Below are positions 1-9,471 of a stretch of DNA of 64,000 nt, in pieces. The position numbers and the translations under genes are program-made. Numbering within the stretch: position 1 is the first letter of the stretch; every line of letters starts with the position of its first letter. The notes below the pieces were generated by a model. It had not been told where the DNA came from. It did not search any database and saw nothing but the letters and a program-made list of their open reading frames with translations. Origin of the DNA: Deinococcus radiotolerans (GTDB lineage Bacteria; Deinococcota; Deinococci; Deinococcales; Deinococcaceae); NCBI RefSeq assembly GCF_014647435.1, contig NZ_BMPE01000002.1, positions 186,001 through 250,000 on the forward strand. The letters are read 5' to 3'.

Positions 1-54
1 CACGTGTCCGGCACCGAACTGTACGTGGACGGCGGCGCGTCCCTGCTGCGCTAG
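1..54 (+). CDS. C-terminal end of a short-chain dehydrogenase/reductase (partial)
   Basis: Only the last 17 codons and the TAG stop are in the window. The tail contains the VDGG motif followed by a short hydrophobic end, which is the usual C-terminus of classical SDR enzymes such as 3-oxoacyl-ACP reductase or glucose 1-dehydrogenase relatives. The substrate cannot be inferred from this fragment. The stop overlaps by four bases the stop end of the convergent YwbE-like gene. Confidence 0.6.
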   Translation, partial: HVSGTELYVDGGASLLR

Positions 55-257
55 ATGCTTGGCTGTACAGAGATGACCGCCTGCACCCGCCCAACTTCCC
101 CACTGGTCAGGCGAACCTTGATCCCATGCGGGTGCGAAGGGGAACGCGTCAGGAGCGCCGCCACCACTCCCCGCGTCAGCCGCCCGGTCGGCTGGTCCTG
201 CTTCTGAACGATATCCACGGTCACGCCGGGCTGAATCTGAGAACGGACAGGAGGCAT
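51..257 (-). CDS. YwbE family protein
   Basis: This encodes a 68-residue protein that matches the small YwbE family (DUF2196) almost end to end: an IQPG...VDIV opening, a QDQPTGRLTRG block, and HPHGIKVRL followed by GxVGRVQ. The family has no firmly established function; its fold is predicted to be a small beta barrel. I chose the ATG at 257 because it aligns with the normal family start; an in-frame GTG at 275 would add six residues. The 3' end is convergent with the SDR gene and overlaps it by four bases. Confidence 0.85.
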   Translation of the reverse strand: MPPVRSQIQPGVTVDIVQKQDQPTGRLTRGVVAALLTRSPSHPHGIKVRLTSGEVGRVQAVISVQPSI

Positions 258-337
258 GAGGACAGGGTACGGCACACCTCTGCGTAGGTCGTCTGACGGA
301 TGGGGCCAGCAGCAAGGGTGGGTATGCTGTGTGGGCC

Positions 338-547
338 TGGGGGAGTGGTCTCAAGAGGAAGGGCACCGGCAAAAACGTTGAGTGGCCGGAAAGGCGGAAG
401 TCTTGGGCGCAGACTGAAAGGCCGGGACGGGTTGCGGATGCACCTATAGCGGCCCCGCAAGGGGTGGGTTGAAAGCAGCAAGGGAAGCGCGTTTCCTGAA
501 AAGTTCCAGCGTCATTCATGCGGGTTCGAATCCCGTCTTCTCCACCA
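338..547 (+). ncRNA. Candidate structured RNA with tRNA-like 3' end
   Basis: The 3' end (520-547) is a convincing tRNA-type T arm: a 5-bp stem with loop TTCGAAT, then seven bases, a discriminator A and an encoded CCA. Bases 342-348 can pair with 537-543 like an acceptor stem (one mismatch, one wobble). Between them lie hairpins: CCGGC/GCCGG near 376-399, AGTCT/AGACT near 405-421, and CCCC-GCAA-GGGG near 453-464. A TATGCT -10-like box ends at 328. I could not build a normal tRNA: the D arm is too short and the possible anticodon loop lacks U33. It may be a Y-RNA-like molecule, a decayed tRNA, or an attachment-site remnant. Boundaries are approximate. Confidence 0.4.
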
Positions 548-579
548 AAAAAGCATCGGCCTCCAGATGGGGCCGATGC
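547..579 (-). terminator. Rho-independent terminator of purF
   Basis: Read on the minus strand, a perfect 9-bp stem (553-561 with 571-579) with a 9-base loop is followed directly by six T residues. It lies 17 bases beyond the purF stop. The T run abuts the encoded CCA of the opposite-strand RNA candidate. Confidence 0.85.
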
Positions 580-595
580 TCCTTGCTGGCTGGGG

Positions 596-2014
<1,419 letters not shown>

Positions 2015-2042
2015 GCAAGGCTCCAGAGGCGGGGGCACGCTT

Positions 2043-2080
2043 GGCTCCCCCTCCCAGCCTCCCCCACGAGGGGGGAGGGG
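2043..2080. repeat. Left inverted repeat flanking the DUF559 gene
   Basis: The reverse complement of this segment matches 2456-2493 with only two substitutions over about 33 core bases. The arm is also self-complementary (CCTCCCC with GGGGAGG), so it can form a hairpin. It sits between the purF start and the DUF559 start, ending 16 bases before the latter. Confidence 0.8.
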
Positions 2081-2096
2081 TGAAAAGATCGGCGGG

Positions 2097-2453
2097 ATGC
2101 AGCGTAGGCGACAGAGGGAAAGCGTCAGTACCGAGGTGGCGCGGCGGTTGCGGCATGACATGACGCCGGAGGAACGGCTGCTGTGGTCGCGGCTGCGCGG
2201 GGCAGGGCTGGGCGTGAGTTTCCGGCGGCAGGAGGTGATCGGGCCGTTTGTGGTGGATTTCGTGTGTTATCCGGCGCGGCTGGTGGTGGAACTGGACGGC
2301 AGCCAGCATGCGGGCAGCGAGTCGGACCGACTGCGGGACGCGAAGCTCACGGCGGACGGGTTCACGGTGCTGCGCTTCTGGAACCACGAAGTGCGGGGCA
2401 ACCTGGACGGTGTGCTGGCGCGCGTCGCGGAGCATCTGGCAGGCGTGATGTAA
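2097..2453 (+). CDS. DUF559 domain endonuclease-like protein
   Basis: The 118-residue protein is a full-length DUF559 domain, related to the very-short-patch-repair and restriction endonuclease fold. Visible landmarks are MTPEERLLW near 22-30, FRRQ near 42-45, the IGPFVVDFVC core (48-57), VVELDGSQH (63-71) and VLRFWNHEV (91-99). The acidic residues of VDF and ELDG and the downstream lysine region fit a PD-(D/E)XK-type active site. Biological role is not established for the family. It lies on the opposite strand between purL and purF, is bracketed by near-identical inverted repeats, and its TAA stop is almost inside the right repeat, which suggests the gene and repeats moved as a unit. Confidence 0.88.
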   Translation: MQRRRQRESVSTEVARRLRHDMTPEERLLWSRLRGAGLGVSFRRQEVIGPFVVDFVCYPARLVVELDGSQHAGSESDRLRDAKLTADGFTVLRFWNHEVRGNLDGVLARVAEHLAGVM

Positions 2454-2455
2454 CT

Positions 2456-2493
2456 CCTCCCCCCTTGTGGGGGAGGTTGGGAGGGGGGTGGCC
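2456..2493. repeat. Right inverted repeat flanking the DUF559 gene
   Basis: Near-identical inverted partner of 2043-2080. It starts two bases after the DUF559 stop codon and is followed by a GTGACCACC-containing tail that recurs near 58100. Confidence 0.8.
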
Positions 2494-2518
2494 GCGTGAC
2501 CACCGCTCCCGCCGCTGT

Positions 2519-4747
2519 TCATCCCAGGATCTCCGCGAGGGGGGTGGTGAACGCGTGGGTGAGGGCGCTGAGGGTCACGCTCAAGTGTATGTGGTGGGTG
2601 GGGAGGGCAATGGTGACGGTGTCCCCGCCGGTGGTGCCGAGGCGCGTAAAGGGGACCCCCTGGGCCTGGAGAGCCGCTTCGGTGCCGGCGTCGTCGGGGG
2701 TGGCGATGAGGATGCGGGCGTGCGCTTCGCCGTACAGGAGGGCGTCGGCGCGGGTGGTGGTGGGCGCGTCGAGGGTGACGGTCAGACCGGTGTTCCCGGC
2801 GATGGCCATCTCGGCGAGGGCGACGGCGAGGCCGCCTTCGGCGCAGTCGTGCGCGGTGTCGGTCAGGCCCGCGCGGATGAGGTGCAGCGCAGCGTCGATG
2901 ACGGCCTGTTCGCGGGTCAGGTCCAGGGTGGGAACGTGTCCGGCTTCGAGACCGTGGACGGTTTCGAGGTACTGGCTCGCGCCGATGGTGTCGGCGTGCT
3001 CGCCGATCAGGTAGAGGGTGTGGCCTTCGGCCTTGAGGTCCATGGTGGCGCGTTTGGTGACGTCGGGCAGCACGCCGACCATTCCGATGGTGGGGGTGGG
3101 GTGGATGGCGACGCGTTCGTCCCCTTCGGTGTACTGGTTGTACAGGCTGACGTTCCCGCCGGTGACGGGGGTGTTCAGGGCGCGGCAGGCGTCGGCGATG
3201 CCGTGCACGGCGCGTTCCAGCTGGTAGTACACCTCGGGGCGGTGGGGGTTGCCGAAGTTGAGGTTGTCCGTGATCGCCAGTGGCGTCGCGCCCACGCAGG
3301 CGAGGTTGCGGGCGGCCTCGGCGACGGCGGCGGCGGCGCCCGCGTACGGGTCGAGGTACACGAAGCGTGGGTTGCAGTCGCTGGTCGCGGCCACACCCAT
3401 GGGGCTGCCCTTGACGCGCATCACGGCGGCGTCGGCCGCGCCGGGCACGACAACGGTGTTCGTCATGACCTGATGGTCGAAGCGCTGGTAGATGGGGCGC
3501 TTGCTGGCAATCGTCGGGTGGCTGAGCAGGTCGGTCAGGACCGCGCCCAGGTCGCCGGGGACGGGCACGCCGCTCAGGTCACGCTCGCGCTTGGCCCTGA
3601 TCTCGTCGGATTCGATGCCCTCTCGGGTGTACTTGGGCGCCTCGTTCAGCAGGTCCACCGGCAGGTCGCAGACGACTTCGCCGCGCCACGTCAGGCGGTA
3701 GTTCGTGTGCCCCTCCACCTGCCCGATGGTCACGACGTCCAGTTCCCACTTGGCAAGCAGGTCCAGCAGGTCCTGCTCCTTGCCGGGCACCGGCACGAGG
3801 ATCATGCGCTCCTGCGACTCGCTCAGGCACAGTTCCATGGGCACCATGCCTTCCTCGCGAGTGGGGACCAGGTCCAGGTCCATGGTGATGCCCAGCCCGG
3901 CGCGGTACGCCATCTCGCAGGTGCTGCTCACCAGCCCGGCCGCGCCCATGTCCTGCACGCCTGCCACGACGCCGGCCTGGATGGCCTCCAGCGTCGCCTC
4001 CAGCAGCAGTTTCTCCATGAACGGGTCGCCCACCTGCACCGCCGGGCGGTCAGCCTGAGACGCGTTGCTGAGGTCGGCGGACGCGAACACCGCGCCGCCC
4101 AGCCCGTCCCGGCCGGTCTTCGACCCGACGTACACGATGGTGTTCCCGACCTCACCCATTGTCCCCTTCGCCAGATCCTCGTGACGCAGCAGACCCAGCG
4201 CCATCACGTTCACCAGCGGGTTCTCCTGGTAGCTGGGGTGGAAGGTCACCTCGCCGCCCACCGTCGGCACGCCGATCGCGTTGCCGTAGTGCGCGATGCC
4301 CTCCACCACGCCATTCAGCAGGAAGCGCGTGCGGGGGCTGTCCGGGTTCCCGAAGCGCAGGCTGTCCAGCACCGCGAAGGGCCGCGCGCCCATCGCGAAG
4401 ATGTCGCGCAGGATGCCGCCCACGCCCGTCGCCGCGCCCTGCACCGGCTCCACCGCACTGGGGTGGTTGTGGCTTTCCATCTTGAACGCCACGCCCCACC
4501 CGTCCCCGATATCCACCACGCCCGCGTTCTCACCGGGACCCTGAAGCACCTGCGGCCCGGTCGTGGGGAAGTGACGGAACAGCGGGCGCGAGTTCTTGTA
4601 CCCGCAGTGCTCGCTCCACATGGCGCCCACGATGGCGGCCTCCAGCGAGTTCGGCTCGCGGCCGATACGCGTGACGAGCAGGTCGAATTCTTCGGTGGAC
4701 AGGCCAAACGTGCCCGCACGGTCGCGGAGGGTGGCGGCTTGCGTCAT
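2519..4747 (-). CDS. purL: Phosphoribosylformylglycinamidine synthase subunit PurL
   Basis: A 742-residue protein of the short PurL class, which works in a complex with PurS and PurQ to convert FGAR to FGAM using ATP and ammonia. Length, the SEHCGYKNSRP motif near the N-terminus, the GDGWGVAFKMESHNHPSA block and two repeated AIRS-like ATP-binding halves fit the family. The ATG at 4747 is chosen over an upstream TTG (4762) because AAGGAG lies at the right distance. It follows the dinB-like gene after a gap of about 70 bases in the same transcription direction. Confidence 0.96.
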   Translation of the reverse strand: MTQAATLRDRAGTFGLSTEEFDLLVTRIGREPNSLEAAIVGAMWSEHCGYKNSRPLFRHFPTTGPQVLQGPGENAGVVDIGDGWGVAFKMESHNHPSAVEPVQGAATGVGGILRDIFAMGARPFAVLDSLRFGNPDSPRTRFLLNGVVEGIAHYGNAIGVPTVGGEVTFHPSYQENPLVNVMALGLLRHEDLAKGTMGEVGNTIVYVGSKTGRDGLGGAVFASADLSNASQADRPAVQVGDPFMEKLLLEATLEAIQAGVVAGVQDMGAAGLVSSTCEMAYRAGLGITMDLDLVPTREEGMVPMELCLSESQERMILVPVPGKEQDLLDLLAKWELDVVTIGQVEGHTNYRLTWRGEVVCDLPVDLLNEAPKYTREGIESDEIRAKRERDLSGVPVPGDLGAVLTDLLSHPTIASKRPIYQRFDHQVMTNTVVVPGAADAAVMRVKGSPMGVAATSDCNPRFVYLDPYAGAAAAVAEAARNLACVGATPLAITDNLNFGNPHRPEVYYQLERAVHGIADACRALNTPVTGGNVSLYNQYTEGDERVAIHPTPTIGMVGVLPDVTKRATMDLKAEGHTLYLIGEHADTIGASQYLETVHGLEAGHVPTLDLTREQAVIDAALHLIRAGLTDTAHDCAEGGLAVALAEMAIAGNTGLTVTLDAPTTTRADALLYGEAHARILIATPDDAGTEAALQAQGVPFTRLGTTGGDTVTIALPTHHIHLSVTLSALTHAFTTPLAEILG

Positions 4748-4817
4748 TGAAGCTCCTTGCAAACCCGGGCGCGGCCCGGGCGGGGATGGATCGGGAGTGG
4801 GGAAGAGGAGGTGCGGG

Positions 4818-5309
4818 TCAGCCCTGCGGTTTGAGGAGCAGGTTCAGCTGGCCGCGGTGGTAGCCGACGTGGCGCAGCTGCATGCCGAGGGCGAGGCGGC
4901 GGGGGCGGGTGCCGCTGGGCGTGGCGGCGCTGAAGACCTCGCCGTCCAGAGCGCTGTCGTCGGCCTGTTCCAGCCACGCGACGACCTGCGTGCCGGTGTC
5001 ATCCAGCGCGGCCAGGATGCGCCCCTTAGGGTCGCTCTCGCCGACGGGCGCGGGCTGGGTGCCCAGCGCCTGCACGCGGGCGTTGTCCTCCCACCCGAGG
5101 TGGTGGTAGTTCGGCGTGCGGTCGTCCAGGACCATCAGGCGCAGCCACTCGGCGATGTGCAGGGCGTGCCACGCGGGGCTGTGGCCCATCCGGGGCGTGT
5201 GGAAGGCGTCGCCCGGCGCCTGCTCCAGCGCGGCGCGGAACAGCTCCAGTTCGCTGCAGAACTGCTCGGCCAGGTAGGCCGTCACCGCGCCGGGCGATGG
5301 GGGGGTCAC
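4818..5309 (-). CDS. DinB family protein
   Basis: This 163-residue protein looks like a four-helix DinB/YfiT-type protein. Histidines in the [13 protein letters not shown] segment (about 43-55) and in RHVGYHRGQ near the C-terminus match the family's metal-binding triad. Members include thiol transferases and proteins of unknown function. The gene starts with GTG overlapping the purQ stop (GTGA, four bases), so it is probably translated by coupling to purQ. Its position inside the purine operon between purQ and purL is unusual and its role there is unknown. Confidence 0.8.
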   Translation of the reverse strand: MTPPSPGAVTAYLAEQFCSELELFRAALEQAPGDAFHTPRMGHSPAWHALHIAEWLRLMVLDDRTPNYHHLGWEDNARVQALGTQPAPVGESDPKGRILAALDDTGTQVVAWLEQADDSALDGEVFSAATPSGTRPRRLALGMQLRHVGYHRGQLNLLLKPQG

Positions 5310-5977
5310 CGGGACACCAGCGCGCCCTTCAGGCTGTCGAACAGACCGCGGCCGTCCTCGCTGCCCAGCAGGGCCTCCACGGCACGCTCGGGGTGGGGCA
5401 TCATGCCCAGCACGTTCCCGCGTTCGCTGACGATCCCGGCGATGTCGTTCAGGCTGCCGTTGGGGTTGTCCACGTAGCGGAACACGACCTGCCCCTCGCC
5501 CTCCAGCCGCGCGACCGTCTCGGGGTCGGCGTAGTAGTTGCCCTCACCGTGCGCGATGGGCACCTCGATGACCTGCCCCTTCGTGTACGCGCCGGTGAAC
5601 GCCGTGCCGGTGTTCTCCACGCGCAGGTGAACGGGGCGGCACAGGAAGTGCAGGTCGCGGTTGCGACTCAGCGCGCCGGGCAGCAGGCCGGACTCGGTCA
5701 GCACCTGGAAGCCGTTGCAGACGCCCAGCACGAACCCGCCGCGTTCGGCGTGCGCCTTGACGGCCTGCATGATCGGGCTGCGCGCGGCAATCGCGCCGCT
5801 GCGCAGGTGATCGCCGTAACTGAAGCCGCCGGGCAGGAACACCAGCTCCGTCCCCTGCGGCAGCCCCGCCTCGGTGTGCCACACGAACTGCGCGCGCTCA
5901 TCAAGGAGCAGCTGCGCGGCGTGCAGCGCGTCGCCGTCGCAGTTGCTGCCGGGAAACTGGATGACGGCCGTCTTCAC
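5306..5977 (-). CDS. purQ: Phosphoribosylformylglycinamidine synthase, glutaminase subunit PurQ
   Basis: The 223-residue class I glutamine amidotransferase supplies ammonia to PurL. The nucleophile Cys is in GVCNGFQ at about residue 86 and the His-Glu pair is in PHPERAVE near 194-201. The FPGSNCDGD start is typical of PurQ. Its first codon overlaps the purS stop by four bases (ATGA) and its stop overlaps the dinB-like start, so purS-purQ-dinB form a tightly coupled run. Confidence 0.96.
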   Translation of the reverse strand: MKTAVIQFPGSNCDGDALHAAQLLLDERAQFVWHTEAGLPQGTELVFLPGGFSYGDHLRSGAIAARSPIMQAVKAHAERGGFVLGVCNGFQVLTESGLLPGALSRNRDLHFLCRPVHLRVENTGTAFTGAYTKGQVIEVPIAHGEGNYYADPETVARLEGEGQVVFRYVDNPNGSLNDIAGIVSERGNVLGMMPHPERAVEALLGSEDGRGLFDSLKGALVSR

Positions 5978-6237
5978 GCCCCGACCAGCTCCTCGCTCAG
6001 TTCCCAGCGGGCGTCCTCCATCACGGGGTTCGAGAGCACGTTCTCCGTGATGTCCTTCAGCTGCGCCTCCACTTCCGCGCGGCTGCCCGAGAGGGTCAGT
6101 TCGATGTACTTCCCGACGCGCACGCCACTCACGTTCCCGTGATCGAGGTGCGACAGCGCCCGCTCCACGGTGCGGCCCTGCGGGTCGAGAATGCTGGGCT
6201 TCAGGGTCACGAACACTTTCGCTTTAAAGGTGGACAT
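5974..6237 (-). CDS. purS: Phosphoribosylformylglycinamidine synthase subunit PurS
   Basis: The 87-residue small subunit bridges PurL and PurQ. Family marks are [15 protein letters not shown] at the start, HVGN-like '[15 protein letters not shown]' in the middle, and a short alpha/beta body of normal length. An AAGGAG ribosome-binding site precedes the ATG. The purC stop lies 92 bases upstream, and purQ overlaps its stop. Confidence 0.95.
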   Translation of the reverse strand: MSTFKAKVFVTLKPSILDPQGRTVERALSHLDHGNVSGVRVGKYIELTLSGSRAEVEAQLKDITENVLSNPVMEDARWELSEELVGA

Positions 6238-6329
6238 GGTGGGGCTCCTTCGGAGGGCAGGTGGTTAATGGGTGATGGTTGAGAGGAAGGGCGGACGGAT
6301 CGGCGTTGCGACCTGTCAACTGTCGACCA

Positions 6330-7049
6330 TCAACGGGCAGGCGCGGTCACGCGCCGGAGCATCTCGGCATAGGCGTCTTCCACGCCGCCGAGGTCGCGGC
6401 GGAAGCGGTCCTTGTCCATCTTCTCGTTCGTCTGGGCGTCCCAGAAGCGGCAGGTGTCGGGGCTGATCTCGTCGGCCAGGACGACCGTGCCGTCCGCGAG
6501 GGTGCCGAATTCCAGCTTGAAGTCAATGAGGCGCACGCCGCGCGCGGCGAAGTACGGCACGAGGAACGACTGCACGTTCAGCGCCAGTTCACGGATGCGC
6601 GTCAGCTGCTCGGGGGTGGCCCAGCCGAGCGCGACGGCAGTGTCCGTGTTGATCAGGGGGTCACCCAGCGCGTCGCTCTTGTAGCAGTACTCCACGACCG
6701 GGCGGGACAGTTCGGTGCCTTCCTCAACGCCTAGGCGTTTGCTGAACGACCCGGCGGCCACGTTGCGCACGATGACCTCCACCGGGATGATCGTCACGGC
6801 CCGCACGAGCTGCTCGGTGTCCGACAGCTGCCGGATGAAGTGGGTGGGCACGCCCGCCGTTTCCAGCTTCGGGAAGAGGTGCGCGGTGATCGCGTTGTTG
6901 ATCGCGCCCTTGCCGCCGATCTGGGCTTTCTTGACGCCGTTGAAGGCGGTCGCGTCGTCCTTGTACTCCACCACGTACTCGTTCGCGTCGGGGGTGGCGT
7001 AGACGCGCTTGGCTTTCCCCTCGTACTTCAGTTCGCCTTTACCGGTCAT
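6330..7049 (-). CDS. purC: Phosphoribosylaminoimidazole-succinocarboxamide synthase
   Basis: The 239-residue SAICAR synthetase joins CAIR and aspartate with ATP. The opening [23 protein letters not shown], the '[13 protein letters not shown]' block and IDFKLEFG followed by [12 protein letters not shown] are all present and intact. The ATG at 7049 has GGAGG six bases upstream; longer in-frame extensions run into the intergenic region. It is the first gene of the pur run, so the operon promoter should lie in 7050-7368. Confidence 0.96.
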   Translation of the reverse strand: MTGKGELKYEGKAKRVYATPDANEYVVEYKDDATAFNGVKKAQIGGKGAINNAITAHLFPKLETAGVPTHFIRQLSDTEQLVRAVTIIPVEVIVRNVAAGSFSKRLGVEEGTELSRPVVEYCYKSDALGDPLINTDTAVALGWATPEQLTRIRELALNVQSFLVPYFAARGVRLIDFKLEFGTLADGTVVLADEISPDTCRFWDAQTNEKMDKDRFRRDLGGVEDAYAEMLRRVTAPAR

Positions 7050-7368
7050 ACGCCCTCCGTGGGGAGCGCGCGCTCCCCGGAATGTAGGAAACGCGTCCCC
7101 CGGCAGGCGGGGCGACGCTGAAATGTCGCAGAACTGAGCATGTGCAGGCCTCCATCGCCGTCTCTCGGACGGGCTTACCGCTCCCGGTGCGGGGGTGCGG
7201 GGCGTCTCACGGGACGCGGGTGGAAGAAAAGATGTATGCCCGCCCCGCGCCCGACCGGGCGAGAAAGCGGTCACCGCTGCGCAGCGTAACACCCCCGCAT
7301 GAGCTGCACGCGGAGGTGTTCAGAGGACTTGGACGAGCGGGCCGGACCGGGGGAGGGCGGGGCGCGGC
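7050..7368. other. Intergenic region upstream of purC
   Basis: About 320 bases without a recognisable gene. It should hold the minus-strand promoter and leader of the purine run and the end of transcription from the chelatase-like gene. I see several short GC-rich inverted repeats but no convincing -35/-10 pair, and no purine riboswitch that I recognise. Confidence 0.5.
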
Positions 7369-8796
7369 TCAGTCGTCGCTGGCAGCGGCCGCCTTCTTCC
7401 GCGCGACTTCCTCGCGCACCTCGGCCACCAGGAACGTGCAGGCTTCCGCGCAGGGCATCCCGCCGGGCACGCCGTCCAGGAACGAGTGCGTCAGCCGCTC
7501 CCCGGCCCACAGGCGCGTGCGCAGGCAGGCGCCGCACACGCGGGTCGCGACCCGCTCGACCTGTTCGGGCACGGCGCGCTGCACCTTCGCGTAGATGCCC
7601 GTCTGCCGCCGCGCGGTGGTCGCCCAGGGCGTGGGGCGCAGCGCGTGGCAGCTGTGCGCGTACGTTTCCTCGACCATCGCCGGGTACGCGTAGTGCACGG
7701 CGCGCCGCAGGTCCGCCTCGTTCAGCACGGCCCGCCAGCCGCGCGGCACGCTACGCAGCGTATGCACCGGTCGGTGCTCGCCGCCGTCCGTGACGCGCAC
7801 CTGGTCCCGCACGCCCTCCGGCGTGACCAGCGTCATCAGGTCCCCGCCGGGGCGGCCTTCATCCAGCTGGTGGCGGACCTCGAACACGCCCAGTTCCGGC
7901 GTGATCAGCAGTTCCCCGATGCGGGTGCCGGCGCGGGCGCGGCTCAGGAACGCCTGCCAGGCGGCTTCGTGGCCCCGCTCGGCGTCCCCGCCGGGTCCGA
8001 GCGTGCCGCGCGCTTCCTCCGCCAGGTGCACGATCACGTCCGCGATGGCCGCGTGCGTCCCGACGGGCCGCGCGTAGAGCACCTGCTGCGGCCCGTGCGG
8101 GTTGCCCGGGAAGTCCGTGACCTGGCCGGTCAGGCCCAGGTCCTGCGGGATGGTCTCTAGGGTGTGCCAGCCCTCCGAGGCGAAGAACGGCACGATCACC
8201 ACGCGCGGGGCGCGCACCCGGTCCGGCCAGCCGTTCACGCGCGGCTCCTCATCCAGGAACAGGGCGTGCACCTCGCTGAACAGGCCCGTACCGGCCAAGC
8301 GCGCGGCGTTCTCGTGAATGACCCGGCTGCTGTTCTCGTTACGGGTCGTGCCGTGCCCCAGCACGATCAGCGCGGTCTCGATGCCGTCGGCCGGGCCGTC
8401 CGCGCCGAGTTCGGGGAGCACCTCGCGGGCGCGGGCCACGATCACGTCCGTCATGGCCGGGTGCACCCCGTATGGCAGGGTGTACCGCACTGTGCGGCCC
8501 CCGATCACGCGGGCGATCCCCTCGGGCGGCACGGGGCCCTGGTGCCCCAGGCCCAGTTCACGCGGGATCACGGTTTCGGTGAAGTACCCCTCGCTGATGA
8601 ACATGGGGATCACGGTGACGTCGGTGCTGGCGGTCGTGCGCAGCACCTGCCGCAGGGACGGCTCTTCTTTCCAGTAGCCCTCGATCACCTCGTCGAACAG
8701 GCCCGCGCCGCGCAGCAGGTCCGCGTACCGGAACACGGCGCGCGCCGAGTCGCTGTTCAGGTGAGAGCCGTGACCAATGAGGACCAGTGACCGCAT
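7369..8796 (-). CDS. DR2241-like CbiX/sirohydrochlorin chelatase family protein with Fe-S-like tail
   Basis: The 475-residue protein begins with two CbiX-type halves: [13 protein letters not shown] near residue 4 and a second [14 protein letters not shown] near 147, each followed by an [15 protein letters not shown] segment. The C-terminal third is not a chelatase domain and has cysteines in HSCHA, CGAC and PCAEAC arrangements that could bind an iron-sulfur cluster. This architecture recalls D. radiodurans DR2241, described structurally as chelatase-like with extra domains. A role in tetrapyrrole or metal handling is inference. The ATG at 8796 starts exactly at the chelatase fold; upstream in-frame codons are unlikely to be translated. 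Confidence 0.8.
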   Translation of the reverse strand: MRSLVLIGHGSHLNSDSARAVFRYADLLRGAGLFDEVIEGYWKEEPSLRQVLRTTASTDVTVIPMFISEGYFTETVIPRELGLGHQGPVPPEGIARVIGGRTVRYTLPYGVHPAMTDVIVARAREVLPELGADGPADGIETALIVLGHGTTRNENSSRVIHENAARLAGTGLFSEVHALFLDEEPRVNGWPDRVRAPRVVIVPFFASEGWHTLETIPQDLGLTGQVTDFPGNPHGPQQVLYARPVGTHAAIADVIVHLAEEARGTLGPGGDAERGHEAAWQAFLSRARAGTRIGELLITPELGVFEVRHQLDEGRPGGDLMTLVTPEGVRDQVRVTDGGEHRPVHTLRSVPRGWRAVLNEADLRRAVHYAYPAMVEETYAHSCHALRPTPWATTARRQTGIYAKVQRAVPEQVERVATRVCGACLRTRLWAGERLTHSFLDGVPGGMPCAEACTFLVAEVREEVARKKAAAASDD

Positions 8797-8935
8797 ACCC
8801 CTGCAACTGTAGCGCCCGCGCTGCCCGGCCACCCATGAACGGCGCTGAAGGCCCCACTCACGCCCGCCCGGCGGCGCGGGGCGTAGCGTGGCGGACGACA
8901 ACCCCAAGCCCCTCACCTGAACCGGAGGTCCCCGT

Positions 8936-9361
8936 ATGTTCTTCCAGCAGAAAGACCGTCACGAGCAGATGGCCCGACTCGACCCGCGCGACACGAACGG
9001 CGACGGGCAGGTCAGCCCCCAGGAAGCCGCCGCGTACATTCAGGATTACCTGCAGCAGGCCAGCCCCGACGAACGCAACCAGATCCTGCGGGATTACGTG
9101 GGTGGCATGAGCCCCGACCAGCGCCGCGAGATGGGCGACGCGATTGTGCGCAGCCCCGCCAACCCCGTCACCCAGGTGCGTCACGACGACGACAACGACC
9201 TCGTGGACGCCTACACCCGCACCGCGCAGGCCCCCGCGCAGGACGGCAAGAGTCCCCTGGAAGCGGCGTTCGCGCCTGGCGGGATGCTCAGCAGCCCCCT
9301 GGTCAAGGCGGGCCTGGTGGGCCTGGCCGGCATGATCGGCAGCCGCATGCTGCGCCGCTGA
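8936..9361 (+). CDS. EF-hand domain protein
   Basis: A 141-residue protein with a textbook EF-hand loop at residues 19-30 (D19, N21, D23, G24, V26, E30), so it probably binds calcium. The middle is polar and acidic, and the C-terminal 25 residues form a glycine-rich hydrophobic segment ending in basic residues that could touch a membrane. There is no cleavable signal peptide. GGAGGT precedes the ATG at good spacing. It is a single gene between two unrelated units; function unknown. Confidence 0.75.
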   Translation: MFFQQKDRHEQMARLDPRDTNGDGQVSPQEAAAYIQDYLQQASPDERNQILRDYVGGMSPDQRREMGDAIVRSPANPVTQVRHDDDNDLVDAYTRTAQAPAQDGKSPLEAAFAPGGMLSSPLVKAGLVGLAGMIGSRMLRR

Positions 9362-9471
9362 CCCACGCGCTCCAGCTGTGCCCTGCGCCCCCGCCTGCAC
9401 CGGTGGGGGCGTCTGCTGTGCGCGCGCGGCTGCGCTGCATGGCCGCGCGCGCGCACGTACAATGGCGCGCA

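Noticed and set aside
461..547. Complete tRNA-Ser gene
   Set aside because: The T arm and CCA are good, but only 13 bases separate the acceptor-like and anticodon-like stems, and the seven-base loop lacks U33, so a functional tRNA is unlikely.
2183..4750. 855-codon open frame on the plus strand opposite purL
   Set aside because: It is antisense to the intact purL and its translation is rich in Gly, His, Val and Ala with no family signature, a typical artefact of high-GC third positions.
7050..7368. Purine riboswitch upstream of purC
   Set aside because: The conserved purine aptamer core (TATA..AT..GG loops) is not present on the minus strand.
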